From: Eulemur rufifrons
Taxonomy: Eukaryota > Chordata > Mammalia > Primates > Lemuridae
Assembly (NCBI RefSeq): GCF_041146395.1
Contig: NC_090997.1
Span: 36,993,501-37,057,500, forward strand
Direction of reading: 5' to 3'
DNA length: 64,000 bases
The notes under the pieces are model-generated. The model searched no databases. It worked only from the letters and a program-made list of their open reading frames with translations, and had not been told where the DNA came from. Positions 1 through 11,997 of this stretch are shown one piece after another. Each line of letters starts with the position of its first letter. Position 1 is the first letter of the stretch. Both the position numbers and the translations under genes were made by a program.

Positions 1-439
1 TCATCCCCAGAATCTGATGATGTTAAGTGTTACCTCATATGGCAAAGTCTTTGCTGATGTGATTGAGTTAAAGATCTAGAGTGAGGGGATTATCCTGGAT
101 TATCCCAGTGGGTGCTAAATATTATAATAGGCATCCCTGTAACAGAGAGTCAGAGAGGATTTTATGTAGACAGAAGAGGGGGCAATGTGACCATGGAGGC
201 AGAGATTGGAGTTATGAGGACCCAAGTTCAGTTTCTACCCAAAGCTGGGAGATGAAAGAAATGGATTCCCCATAGAGCCTCCAGAGGGCTTGTGGCCTTG
301 CCAACACCACCTTGCTTTGGGCCCAGGGAAACATTATTTTAGATGCCTGCCCTCTAGAACTGTGAGAGAATGAATTTCTATTGTTTTAAGCCACAAAGTT
401 TGTAGCAATGTGTTACGACAGCCATAAGAAACTAATACA
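1..439 (+). mobile_element. MLT1-type MaLR LTR, 5' end cut by the window edge
   Basis: The stretch reads like a MaLR solo LTR in sense orientation. Recognisable blocks in order are 'atggcaaagtctttgctgatgtgatt', a 'gattatcctggattatcc' block, a 'gaggcagagattggag' block, 'agaactgtgagagaatgaat' (decayed polyadenylation-signal region), 'gttttaagccacaaagtttg', and the terminal 'aactaataca'. It is an old, non-coding solo LTR. The exact MLT1 subfamily is not assigned. The first part of the LTR lies outside the window. Confidence 0.75.
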
Positions 440-639
440 ATGACATTTGCACAAATTCTTAAAGGAGGTGAAGGAACAAGTCATGCATATATCTGGGGAA
501 TGGGAAGGCCAGGCAGAGGGAAACCTCATGCCCAACAGCCTTGGGCCGGAAGTGCGTGCCTGATGGGATTGAGTAAACATTAAAGCTCTTACTGAGACTT
601 GAGAAAGGTGAGCAGGGAAAGGGTAGTGGGAGATAAGAT

Positions 640-900
640 CAGAGAGTTCAGAGGACCTGAGAACTCGGTAGTGACATTCATTTTTACTTCTGTGAGATGG
701 GAAGTAACTGAAGGGTTTTAAGCACAGGGACGATAAGACCTGACCCTCTTACTCTAAGCAGCTCTAGATACCTTCCAAAAGGAGCCAGAATTACTCTGTC
801 TGTGGTATTGATAAAAGACTACAGGGGGCTAAGAGTGGTAACAAGAGCCAATAAGGAGGTTACTGATGATGTTTAGTAGGCCACTGGTGCTGAGTCTGAA
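640..900 (+). mobile_element. L2-like ancient LINE fragment
   Basis: Diverged match to the common LINE2-associated sequence with 'agatgggaagtaactgaagg', 'gttttaagcacagggac', 'ggggctaagagtgg', and 'ccaataaggaggtta'. No coding potential remains. Assignment rests on word order only. Confidence 0.45.
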
Positions 901-2464
901 GTTTATAAGAGAGGTCTGCGTTGGAGAAAAATATTTCTGCATGTTATGACACTGGAAATCTGTTTTAAAACATTTCAGCATAGATATGGGGTGTTATGTA
1001 TGTGTTTGTTCAACTTCACTCACGGGGAAGTTAGTTTTCCTAATAAGAAATACTTTGTACACATGAAGGCATGATAACATTTAATCAAAAGGCTGCTGTA
1101 AGTGTTTGAGCTATCATTATTCCTGACCAACACCTGAGGCTTTGCAAATGGATGTTAGGAATTTCATTAGTGAATTTAATGGCTTTCTAATGAGTATAAT
1201 GGATATGCCAGAAATTATGTGTGGATTTGGTTGTATTCAACATATACAGATTGGTAAACTCTATCACACTTCTCCCACCACTGCTTGCATAGGATAATCA
1301 AGACAGGAAAGCTTTTTGCTCCTTACCTTTCAGAATGTCATTCAAGACATGATTATATGTAGTTATGGGTTAGAATATTCTGGTTGGCTGTGTCAAATAT
1401 TAGGTTAACTGAATCCTGCCTCTAAAATACTGTTGGGTGAGAGAATCTTTTATGCAAGAAGTGGTTGCTTTATCATTAAAAAAACAAAAACAAAAACAAA
1501 AACAAAAACAGAGAACTAGGATTTTATCAAGCTGACAATAGCAGGTTGCATAAGTGTTTTGTGCCTGATTATTAATAAGAGTTTGACTTACAAATGGTAG
1601 TATATAAGACAGAATTCAGTCAGATTTGCTTTCATTTAAAACCTGGCAGTATGATTTTGAGAGAGTAGGAATCTTTCATCTTCCTTAGCAGCAACTTAGG
1701 TTCAACAGAGGATTTACATGAGGGTTTCTAGCAAAAATTCCTGTGATGAACATATACAAACCCCTTTGGAATGGAAGGGGTCTCTTCTTCTCAATTCAAA
1801 CCTATAACTTCAGAATTTATTTCCTTTTCCCTTGTTACCTGAATATTAACTAACATGTTATCTATTATCATCAGTGGGTCACTCTGATAACCATCTAAAT
1901 GATTTTTCTTAATCATATTTTGTGCAAAACTTGAACAGAAGGTATATTCCTTCTTACTAAAGAGCATTCTTTATGCTTTATGGCATACAAAATATTAGAG
2001 CATGGATAAACATTCCTCATCTTATTCATGAGGTAATAATGGTCTAGAAAGAAAAAGTCACACACTTAAAAACCCTTTATTTTTGGAAATAAAAGGTGTT
2101 CCAAAACATTATTCTTTACTGTATCATAAAATCAATATAGTATATCAACCATAATATTCTGAAACAATGGTGAAATAACTAATAATTCTAAAATTCAGAT
2201 ACATAGAATCATTTGGAATATTCTCAGAGCCCAGAATAGTTAAATTTTAATAATTCCTCAGTCTTTCTTGCTTCATACATTTGGATCTGAGATAAAGAAA
2301 TGAGGTTGGTGGGAGAATGTCAAAGTATGTATTCTCTGTACTGTATTTTTGCGCATGCAGAATAAATTTCACTAGACATTCGTTGTGCTAGCTTGAGGGT
2401 CTTTCTAAATCTAGGTTATTAATAATTATACTTTGCATTTTAATGATGTTTTAAATTAATAATC
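900..2464. other. Unassigned AT-rich sequence, no gene seen
   Basis: No open frame of note and no repeat I can name, apart from the (AAAAC)n run at 1478-1510. Confidence 0.5.
1478..1510 (+). repeat. (AAAAC)n microsatellite
   Basis: A short A run followed by about five AAAAC units. It may be a decayed poly(A) tail, but no retroelement body could be recognised just upstream. Confidence 0.85.
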
Positions 2465-2690
2465 CTAATAATAGACACCATTTACATATTATCTACTTTG
2501 TCTATGTAAATTATTTAATCCTTAAGGTTACCTTGAGACTAGGTATCATTTTCCATATGAGGAAACTTGGTTTAAAACTGGATGAATAACTTGCCCAGGT
2601 CCCATAGTTAGGGGGCAATAAACTCAGAACTACGAGAGAATTCTATCTGAATTGTGTCTCTAAGCTTTTTTCATTGTCATACTGCCTAAT
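2465..2690 (+). mobile_element. MIR SINE
   Basis: Diverged tRNA-derived MIR core in sense orientation. Visible parts are 'aataatagacaccattta', 'tatgtaaattatttaatcct', 'aggtatcattttccatatga', 'gaggaaacttgg', 'aataacttgcccaggtccc' and the 'catactgcc' end. Old mammalian SINE, no function inferred. Confidence 0.75.
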
Positions 2691-3465
2691 TACAATAACC
2701 CTGAGAAGTGGAAAGAGAAGTTAGTCATATTTATAATCCATACATGAAAAAAGTGAGCTCTCGTCTTAAATGACAGAGCTAGTTAATAGTAGAATTAGTC
2801 TTTAATCAGACTTCTCTGAGTGGTATTCCTTCCTTTAGACCTCTCAGCAGCCCAGTTTATAATGTGTACTCTTGCTTTTCTTACCATCTCAAAGTAAGCA
2901 TCCTGCAAAATCTTTCCTTTAATTCCTACTCCTGAATTCTTATGCATAAAATGACTTTTAAATCTCTAATTAGATAGGAAAATCTCTATAGTTTACTTTC
3001 TTACTCATTTTATTTTTCTTCAGCCTTGCAAATTTGAGTAAATCCATTAGACAAATCCATTCAGTAAATTCACTTTAATCCAGTTTCTTAAAAAAGGGAT
3101 TTTTATTGAACAAAGAAGACAACTAGCTCTATCAAACTCTTTCTTTCACTTTGTTGTGAGTCCTCTAAAACTATCCCTAATTTCTTTAAAGAAATTGGCT
3201 TGCAGATGGTTTATTTTTCTTTATATAATCATGAATAGCTAAGAAGATGTCTTGGTTTATTTTCTAGAGAGCTAGCCAATGTAAAAAGTAAACTCCATCT
3301 CATTTATAGTGCACAAACACATAATCTGCCATAGTGTTCCACTAAATGCTCTCTTATGAATGAAACTGAAAACCTCAGCCTAATTTCTCATAATCAAGAT
3401 TAAGTTTCTTGATTTTTGGAAATTTATATAAATTAACTCTATTTTGTATTTAGTTGATATAAAAA
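2691..3465. other. Unassigned sequence, no gene seen
   Basis: AT-rich sequence without a notable open frame. The block at 2710-2830 (dinucleotide composition and 'tgacagagctagttaatag') hints at a second MIR remnant, but this is too weak to call. Confidence 0.4.
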
Positions 3466-3545
3466 AGATGAAGCAGGAAGAGGGGAAGAAGAGAAGAAGG
3501 AGAAAAAAAGAGACTCACAAGTAGAGGAGAAAGAGAAGGAAAAAT
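3466..3545 (+). repeat. Purine-rich GA/GAA low-complexity tract
   Basis: Almost pure A/G on the + strand (AGGAAG, GAAGAA, GAGAAAG units), directly followed by an alternating purine-pyrimidine tract. Together they form a composite simple-repeat island. Confidence 0.8.
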
Positions 3546-3606
3546 AAATATACATGTATGTGTATACATATTTACATACATACACATGTATATATATACC
3601 TACACA
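3546..3606 (+). repeat. Alternating TATA/CATG simple repeat
   Basis: Interrupted (TA)/(TG)/(CA) alternation with repeated ACATGTAT words. It is self-complementary, and it directly follows the purine-rich tract. Confidence 0.8.
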
Positions 3607-3760
3607 TGTATGACAGGAGATAGAGTGAATGTAATATTTTAAACCAAATATAATACATTTTATATATTTTATGTGTTACATAAATATACATATATACATC
3701 TATATGCATTAACACACTTTTGTATCCTGGGAAGCAGGTTGTCTGAAAGGCATCTGTGGT

Positions 3761-4398
3761 TGTGGTAGGCAGAATTCTAACATGGTCCCCAAGATTTCTG
3801 CCTCTGTATAATCCGCTCCCCTTGAGTGTGGATGGGACTTCTGAATATGATGGGATGGTAATACTGTGATTAGGGCGTGTTCTATGGCACAGGGGAAGGG
3901 ATTTGGCCATGTCATTAGGGTCTCCAGTCAGTTGATTTTCAGTTAATCAAAAAGGAGACTATCCTGGATGGGCCTGACTTGATCAAGTAAAAGTTCTTAA
4001 AAATGGGTCTGAGTTCTTCCTGAAGAGAGAGATTTTCTTCCTGGCTTTGAAAAGGTAAGGCGTTGTATGGTGAGAGGGTCTGTGAGAGGATCACGTGGTC
4101 AGGAGTTGGGCGCAGGCCCCAGCCAACAGCCGGCAAGACAGCAGGATCTCAGTCCTACAGCTGTAGGGAATGGAACCAAAACCTGACAACCATTTAGCTT
4201 GGTGAAAACCTTCAAACTCCCGAAGGAAATGCAGCCCAGCTGACATCTAATTTGCAGCCTGTGGGAACCTTAGTGGAGAACCTAGTTAAGCTAAGACTGG
4301 ACTCCCGACTCACAGAAGCATAAAGGTATGTGTGCGGTTTTAAGCCATGCTACATTTGAGGTACCTTGTTACACAACAATAAAAAGTGAATGCAATGA
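3761..4398 (+). mobile_element. MLT1-type MaLR LTR, near full length
   Basis: Sense-strand MaLR LTR beginning 'tgtggtaggcagaattctaa' and continuing with 'ggtccccaagatttctgcc', 'aatatgatgggatggtaat', 'agttaatcaaaaaggaga', 'gatgggcctgacttgatcaa', 'tcagtcctaca', 'cgactcacagaag', and a final 'gttttaagcc' block. The open frames on the opposite strand are chance frames through it. Exact subfamily not assigned. Confidence 0.75.
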
Positions 4399-4399
4399 T

Positions 4400-6060
4400 T
4401 GAGTCAAAAGTAATGTATGCCACCGATTCTTATAGAACCACATAGACACTTTCTAGAATCTTGGCTGAGGCAGATAAATTTCTGTGGCTCTTTCAATCCT
4501 GAAACTCTGGGTTCAGAAGGTGAGGCTCATAACTCGACTGTGTGCTGGATTCATGTTGAGCTGTAGAGTGTGAAGTAGTCCTGGAGGAGGACAATGGGGC
4601 TACACTTCTGCCATTGCTACCGCCACAGGCACACTACCTGCCTGGTTACAAAGTTTTAATAAACACTCTTCCTGCCACGGGAAATGACCACAGCCATTCC
4701 GTGACCATGTAAATCTATGGGCCGGAGATTGAGACCCTGCTCCAGGATTACCCACTGAGGAGAATGATGACTGGACAGATGACCCTTTTTATATTCCAGC
4801 TCTGTAAAATAAAATTTAAAACAATATAGTTTTTTTGTGCAAAGCAACTAAGAAAATCTGACAAATATATACATTAAATGTACCCTGTGTATGGTCACTG
4901 TCCTAGTTACTGGGGGATAAAGATTTGAATAGACTCTATTCTGCAAAAATGTCACAATATACCAGGGGATAAAGATGTTTTTTAAAAAAATAAATAATAA
5001 TTCAGAATACATAAATGACTGAGTCCAAGATTTGTACCTGTTATAGGATCCTTTCCATGAGAGAGTAAGGTATTTTGTATTAGACATTTACATAAACAAA
5101 ATAGGGTAATGAGCCATCTTATTTAAGGCTTAAATTCAAATGACTACAACATTTTTGTAAGGAGACCCAAATTCTGAAAATATATTTACCATTAAAATAT
5201 TGACCAAATTATTATACATGAAAAACAATTGCCTAACATTTTTAAACTCGCAGTGGATTACGTATGTTTCTTTTCACAATTTCAGTGATGCTTCCAAACT
5301 ATTGGCAAAAAATCGAAATGATTATCTCAATTGGAATCATGAAGACAGTTTCCTTTGTGGAACTCAATTAGCTATTTTTTCTCTTTCCCAGAATTATTTT
5401 TATATTGTTTGGATTCATCTTAAATGAGCTGATGTCTGTGATGTAGTCAATTCATTTAATGAAGTTAGTTTAATGGATTAAATCATACTGCAGATTTCTA
5501 GCATACTTTTTGCCCAAACTCTCATTGGTTTTGAGAAACGTCTGACTTATAATGGAGATGTGATTATATAGAGTGAAAAAGGATTTTTCAAATGTTTGAT
5601 CTGAAGTCTTTAAGAATTATGATAGAGCTTTATTCATTTCCAATATTTAGTAAGTACACATTAGTATGTGCATAGGACTGAGAGCTAGGTACTGTGCATG
5701 GTAGTACCTGGTTTTTCTACTTCTGTCTCAAATAATCTCTTTTATAGAATCTTGTTCATACATACACAGCATCCAAAATCCCCCTTATGTTGATTATAGC
5801 ATAAATGTATTATGAGTTACATATCATTGTTAACCATCATTTTGGCCAGAAAATTCTCACAATTTCAATTGACACCATCAGCAACTTGCCTGAAAAAACA
5901 TATTTCAAGAAAATGCTCCTCAAATATTTGATAAATTCACATAGTAGGAGTTCTGATCAGGGACCTTTTCTAAGATTGTAGTTTCTGAGAAAAGGAGTTG
6001 TGAGCTTTCAGAGCTAGATGTTACTAAAGAAATGTAGTTATAGAGGCAGGAGTTACTTTG
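4400..6060. other. Unassigned sequence, no gene seen
   Basis: Only short, composition-driven open frames on both strands. No splice-bounded coding exon or named repeat could be supported. Confidence 0.45.
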
Positions 6061-6064
6061 GGCA

Positions 6065-6230
6065 AGTGAGTGTCAATCCTGGGAGAACAGGAGAATTATC
6101 TGAGAAGTTTTCAAAATGCTGATGTCCTAGATTCATCCTCAGAAATTCTGAAGTTTACTTGCTTTTGGATAGAGCCCAGCCATCTGAATTTTTAATAGCT
6201 CTCTAGGCAATTCTAATGAACAGTACTTAA
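6065..6230. mobile_element. MER5-like hAT-Charlie MITE
   Basis: Diverged match to the non-autonomous MER5 family: 'gagaattatctgagaag', 'gatgtcctagattcatcctc', 'tttttaatagctc' and 'ggcaattctaatgaac'. Strand is left open because the two halves of MER5A resemble each other in reverse. Confidence 0.45.
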
Positions 6231-6524
6231 ATTCTTGGCATTGATCTTTCATAGTAACAAGTGATCTTCCTCCAAGTTCTGAGGGTTTAGCAGGGAATAA
6301 AGGAAGAATGAGAAATCCTTCAAGTCCTCTGAGGAGCCAGTGGTGTGATAGGGTCTCTGGCTCGAGAATAACATTTATCTTAGTAAAAGTCTTATGAATC
6401 CACCTTAAACGAGCTGATGATTTTCTGAATTGCTCTGAACAACTCTGTTCCTTATCTCTCCCCAGTTCTTCAAAATCTAACTTAAAGGTTTGAATCAAGG
6501 ACTAAGTCATGGACTTCGACTATT

Positions 6525-6540
6525 AAAGATTATCTGTCCA
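6525..6540 (+). repeat. Target-site duplication, copy 1 of 3
   Basis: aaagattatctgtcca, directly before the Alu. The same word recurs after the Alu (6876-6891, two mismatches) and after the L1 tail (6960-6975, exact). Confidence 0.9.
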
Positions 6541-6875
6541 GGCCAGGTGCAGTGGCTCATGCCTGTAATCCTAGCACTCTGGGAGGCCGAGGCGGGCGGA
6601 TTGTTTGAGCTCATGAGTTCGAGACCAGCCTGAGCAAGAGCGAGACCCCGTCTCTACTAAAAATAGAAAGAAATTATATGGATAGCTAAAAAATATATAT
6701 ATAGAAAAATTAGCTGGGCATAGTGGTGCATGCCTGTAGTCCCAGCTACTTGGGAGGCTGAGGCAGGAGGATTATTTGAGCCCAGGAGTTTGAGGTTGCT
6801 GTGAGCTGGGCTGACGCCATGGCACTCTAGCCCAAGCAACAGAGTGAGACTCTGTCTCAAAAAAAAAAAAAAAAA
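6541..6875 (+). mobile_element. Strepsirrhine-type Alu SINE
   Basis: Full-length dimeric Alu from 'ggccaggtgcagtggctcat' to 'actctgtctc' plus poly(A). Between the arms it has the extended AAAGAAATTATATG linker followed by an AT run that I associate with lemur Alus. It is flanked by a 16-bp duplication (6525-6540 and 6876-6891). Internal A and B box positions ('ggctcatgcctgtaat', 'gagttcgagaccag') are still recognisable. Open frames through it are Alu artefacts. Confidence 0.95.
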
Positions 6876-6891
6876 AAAGACTATCTGTCTA

Positions 6892-6959
6892 ATATATGTA
6901 TCCTAAACATTTGTACTCCTGTAATATGCTGAAATAAAAAAATTAAAAATTAAAAAAAT
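6892..6959 (+). mobile_element. Short L1 3' tail (lemur-type)
   Basis: About 45 bp of L1 3' UTR end ('atatatgtatcctaaac', 'tttgtactcctgtaatatgc', 'tgaaat') plus an A-rich tail. It sits between the second and third copies of the 16-bp word aaagattatctgtcca. It is a very severely 5'-truncated L1 insertion. Confidence 0.85.
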
Positions 6960-6999
6960 AAAGATTATCTGTCCAGATACAATGAACAAAGTAATTTTT

Positions 7000-7451
7000 A
7001 TTCATATTACCTGGTTGAGCAGAAGCCAGCAGACAATAGAAGTAAGGCATTCTTGGGGTGCTCTGACCCTGTGTATAAATAGGATTTTTCACTTTCCTGT
7101 TTCTGTCTCTTTTCCTATATTATTCTAACGTGTTCTTGGGCTTTAAACTATTGTTTTGTACTAACTTCTTATGTTCTTTGTTTTTGCATTTATTTTTACC
7201 CTTCTTTGTCTTTCTCTTCATTTTGTGCTGTCTTCTTTCACTTTTCTTTATCATTGTGGGCAATAGCTAGAGCATACAGATGGAAAAGAGGTTAGATTCA
7301 AGGAATGCAACATACTGGGAGTTCCTTAAAATTATTTTGAAAGCATTTCATAAAGAAGGGAGGTGGTAAAAATTATGTATCAGAGCAGTAAAGCCCAGAA
7401 AATAAGTTCCAATGTAAGTGTACCACTTACCCAAAATGAAAAAAACCCAAG
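7000..7451. other. Unassigned sequence, no gene seen
   Basis: T-rich, no named repeat and no convincing reading frame. Confidence 0.4.
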
Positions 7452-7603
7452 AAGTGGAAAATCACATATACCAAATATTTATATATATTTTAAATGTATA
7501 ATCTATTTATTTGATAGAGAATCTTATTGCCTAAACTTATTGAAAAAAAAAATTGAAATAGTGGTCCTGCATCTTATTGTTATATTAGTGCTATATTCTG
7601 AGC
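7452..7603 (+). repeat. 150-bp direct duplication, copy A
   Basis: From 'agtggaaaatcacatatacc' to 'gtgctatattctgag' this matches copy B at 8576-8726 at roughly 94% identity by eye. It is not a repeat family I recognise. Confidence 0.9.
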
Positions 7604-8102
7604 ACTCTGGAGATTGCATAACACTTATAAAATGATTAATGAAATATTTGTTAATGGAACCTATCACTTATATAACATCATCATTAGATTACTAGATTCC
7701 CTAACACAAGAATTTTCAGCACTCAGTTAACCAGAGACGTTACACTGATTTTCATATTAGAATTTTTAATAAAATAAAATATGAGGGAATTACAGGAGCA
7801 TATAGTTTTGTTTTTTTTTTTTAACATTTGGTCTACCTATTGGCATTCCATAGAGTCTCCATGTTACCTTCACGCTGTGTTTGCAGTTACACAAAAGTGT
7901 TAGAGGTTACACAGGAATGTTCTAACTGAAGCTTAAAAAAGTGTGTGCAGTGTCTTTTGAAATCCATAACTCTCATTTCCTGCTGTGCTTAATTTCAGGA
8001 CCCAGAGATATTATTAAACTTTAAGAAGTGTTTTCTCTTTTATCTGGAGATTGTATTGTAACACATTTATTTAATTACTTATTTAGTGTATGTGTGAAAA
8101 AA
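7604..8102. other. Unassigned sequence between duplication copies
   Basis: No open frame or named repeat. It holds a T run at about 7810-7822. Confidence 0.4.
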
Positions 8103-8505
8103 GTGAGTGGATTAATAAAATGTGCTATATGTATACCATGGAGTTCTACCCAGCCACAAAAACAATGGTGATCTAGCACCTTTTGTATCATCCTGGATAG
8201 AGCGGAGCCCATTCTACTAAATGAAATATCACAAGAATGGAAAAACAAGCACCACATGTACTCACCATCAAATTGGTATTAACTGATCAACACTTATGTG
8301 CACATATAGTAGTAACATTAATTGGGTGGTGGGCAGGTGTAGGGGGAGGGGAGGATGGGTATAGTCACACCTAATGGGTGCGGTGTGCACCATCTTGGGG
8401 ATGGACACACTTGAAGCTCTGACTCAGGCAGGGCAAAGGCAATATATGTAACCTAAACATTCTTACCTCTATAATATGCTGAAATAGAAAAAAATAAATG
8501 AAAAA
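8103..8505 (+). mobile_element. 5'-truncated lemur-type L1, 3' end
   Basis: Starts inside the end of ORF2 ('gtggattaataaaatgtgct', 'accatggagttctacccagc') and runs through the 3' UTR ('tcacacctaatgggtgcggt', 'gtaacctaaacattcttacc', 'atatgctgaaat') to an A-rich tail. Possible target-site duplication 'tgaaaaaa' on both sides. The small minus-strand frame across it is not a gene. Confidence 0.93.
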
Positions 8506-8575
8506 ACGTTCTAAAACTGTTTCACCAAGTCATACTCTAGGGATCCTGTTTCTGAGAATTTTCTACCTTGGTAGA

Positions 8576-8726
8576 AAGTGGAAAATCACATATACCAAAT
8601 ATTTATATATATTTTAAATGTATAATCTATTTGTTTGATAGAAAATCTTATTGCCTAACCTTATTGAAAAAGAAATTGAAATAGTGGTCCTGCATCTTAG
8701 TGTTGTATTAGTGCTATATCCTGAGT
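8576..8726 (+). repeat. 150-bp direct duplication, copy B
   Basis: Second copy of 7452-7603, same orientation, about 1.12 kb downstream. It ends with its own 14-bp tandem echo (gtgctatatcctga twice, near 8711-8738). Confidence 0.9.
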
Positions 8727-8739
8727 GCTATATCCTGAT

Positions 8740-11265
8740 TCTTGCTGTTAGGTAAGCCCAGCTGAACTTACCATCAATTTAAGAACTAATTATTAATATT
8801 TTTGAGATGGTATTTCCATCAAGTTCCCAAAGGTGATGAGAAGTTCCTGGTACTGTATATTAAGGGTGTCTGTGATTTAGCTGCGAATGATCTAGTTATA
8901 ACATGGCTTCTGGAGGCAGCAGGTACACTTAGGTAAAGTTGATCCATGATGATTTTCCAGGTGTAAGGAAAACTCTTTTGTTGCTGCTGTTATCAGCATG
9001 TTCCCTGATTATTTAACGCAGGTTAGACCATATTTAGGCCACAGGAATGGTTTCATCTTGCTTGTATAGTTGAAACATTTATACCTGACGGTGAAAACTT
9101 ATGCCACTTATTATTGTGTTCATGGGAGTTAGTAAGAGGTGGCAAGGTTGAAAGATGACTTTCATTACAACTCCTCTTTCAGTTGCTCAAACTATATGGA
9201 GAAAGTACAACTTTTCTAAAGAACTTTTAATATTAATTTTAAGTCTATAAATAGTTTCTGAGTGATGAACCTGAAAAAATAAATTTGGTAATTTTTGTGA
9301 GCACTTTCTCTTTCTGAATCACCAAAAAAATTGTGTAAGGAGTTGTAAACTTCCAAAATTTACCTACCAAGGGGGAAAAAAATCCACAATGTTGCTATGC
9401 AGTACATGTCCATATTAAAGGACAATCAGTACAAAAATTAATGACCTGCCAAGCCTTCCATTTTTAGCTTTATGAAGTGTGAGAGTAGTTATGAAGATAA
9501 CATTTTTGCCAGCCTTTTCTCAATTCTCTATTTGTGTTGGTTCTTGTAATGCATGCCATCTTACTGATGCCCAAAGATGTCATTCAAGTGCAGTGACAGA
9601 ATGACTTGGCAGAGCTTGACTGAATGGGTTACCATGAAAATCATGGCAACCTAACATATAATTCCATAATGCTCAGAATTTATAAATTATAATAAAGGAT
9701 TAGTTTGGGATTATTGGAAACTCACAGTAATTAGGGAGCATTAGCTACGATGGCATATATAGCTTTGTGCCATTGCAAACTATCAGAATGGTTTTTCCTC
9801 TGAATATTTACTGTTGATAACTACAGGGAGCACATTTTAGAAACTCAGTCTCAGACAAGGGGTTCTGCCAAAGTAAGAAAGTACTTACAGGGACACTTAC
9901 TCCTAACGTTTGAAGGCAAGTCTGGTAAAATGGAAGGAAATTATTGGCAGATAAGAGAGTGGAGACAAGAGGAATTTCTGGGTAAAAGTGCAGGAACTTG
10001 GAAGCATATAATGTAAATTCATTCACAGCTGATGGATGCAGGTCAAGCATATTTAAAGATCTTCAAACAGGGAAAACATAGGCATGTGATATGCAATAAA
10101 AAAACATAGTGTTCTTGGAGTTAGATTAACACAAAAATGTATAAAATGTTAGAAAAAATTTTATTTATTTTTTCCTCAGTTTTGTCTACAATTTACCTGG
10201 AAGTGATAAGTATTGAGCAAATTTTCTTTTTTTCTCCCCTTTTTTCTATTTTTTAATTTTTTTAAGAGCAAATATTCTAAACTGAGGTGGAAGAAATAGA
10301 TGAGATGAGAATAGAATATGTAAAGATACATCAATGAATATCCAAGACTTTTAAAATGTATAATAAAACTATATTCACAAAATTCATTACCTGCCAAATT
10401 AAAACATCTGAGATTTAACAAAAATAAAAATAAAGATGCATGCTTATTTTTACATTAACTTTACCTGGAGAATAATATTGTAGAGAAGAAGTCAGCATGA
10501 GATGGAGCCTATGTGGAACAAAAATTTATAGCTTCATCACAAAAGTTGTTATTAAAACTCCAAAGAGACAGTGAGAGATTGATACATTGTATCACAAATG
10601 AATTCTCTAATAGCATTGATTTAAATGATTCATCATTCTCAGAAAAAAACATTTTTTTGGTACATCTTCAAAATATTTACATAAAAACACATTCATGGTG
10701 AACTTCAACATTGCTTGATTGTAGATGTGTCTTTACAATTTAACATTAACATAGCAACTCAAGTACCCTGAATTTCATTTTAATGATTTTAATTTTGTTC
10801 TCTTTACATTTCTTTCTATGACATGAAACAGTATTTTTCTCTTTTTTTAAGAGAAGAATTTCAGAATTTAATATGACATAAGTTATAGTTCCTTTTTTAA
10901 CAGCAGAATGTCAGTACTACAATATTCCGTTCTGAAGTTCAACACAAAAAAAACACATTGTAGTGGATTCTTCATTTTTCTAAATCATTTAGCTTAGTCT
11001 ATTTATGCAGGATATAATATAGTGATCATAAAGCATATCCTTTATTTCAGAACAATCTGTTTTTCACCTCTTCCAGCTCAAAGAACTTGGAATAAACAAC
11101 CATCTATCGTCTTTCTCATGTTGCAACATCTTAAATGTGGATCATCATTTTAAAATGGAATTTTAGTCCTTGGCACAATAATTATCTCTGCATTTGTTCC
11201 AATTCTTGTTTTTATGCTTTTATCCCTTTTCTTCTGATCCAAAGTGCCTGAAATGAATTAACATT
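8740..11265. other. Unassigned AT-rich sequence, no gene seen
   Basis: Only short chance frames (such as 9808-10050 minus and 10176-10421 minus), with no domain or motif I recognise. No clear repeat family. Confidence 0.45.
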
Positions 11266-11269
11266 TCTG

Positions 11270-11600
11270 CTTAAATTGTTGCTTCCTCCTTACTTTCTTA
11301 TTTTTGTTGACATTATTGTTCCTTCCTGTTATCTAGGTATGCAAACTTAAAGTTACTTTGATTCCTGTTGTTTCCATGATCTTGTTATCTAATTAGTGAC
11401 CAAGGTGATTAAGTATTATTAACTAAACCTCCGAAGAGCCTCTTCTACCTTTCTGTTTCTCTGTGATCTCATTGGAATAGCCCCTTACCCTGAGTTTCAT
11501 GACTTTTCATCAAGCCTATTATAGTAATCTCTAAATTGACCTCTTTTCTTTACTTTCCCTCACTTCCAATTCTTTCTATATCACAGGCTTAATATATCAG
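11270..11600 (+). mobile_element. Possible L2-related LINE remnant
   Basis: Pyrimidine-rich sequence with the general layout of an internal L2 region ('atctctaaattgacctc', 'ttgacattattgttcc', 'accaaggtgattaag'). The match is weak and based on style more than exact words. Confidence 0.3.
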
Positions 11601-11997
11601 TAATTATTAAAATATTTCAGTTATTTTTATTTTTAAGAGGATGGCATTCTTCAATTTAAGTATCAGATAGGTATATTTTTCTCCGAGAACCTATAAAAAT
11701 TGTTACACAATGATTACCTCTCAGCTTTCAAGCCACTTAGCTTAAAATGTAAAACTTCCAAACAAAACATATATCCATATTTAATTAATTGATTTGGTAA
11801 AAATGTGTTTTTTTCTGTATCATTAAAGACAAAAATATATGCTAGATTGCATATAGGATACGTTCATGGACACATTTTCTTCCCTCAAGAAGCTTATAGT
11901 GTTCCAGGGAAGATTAAATATACACTTAAATAGCTATAATTTAAAAAAAGAAGAATCCTGTAAACACGCTTCAAAGAAAATGCCAAAACTTTTCATT

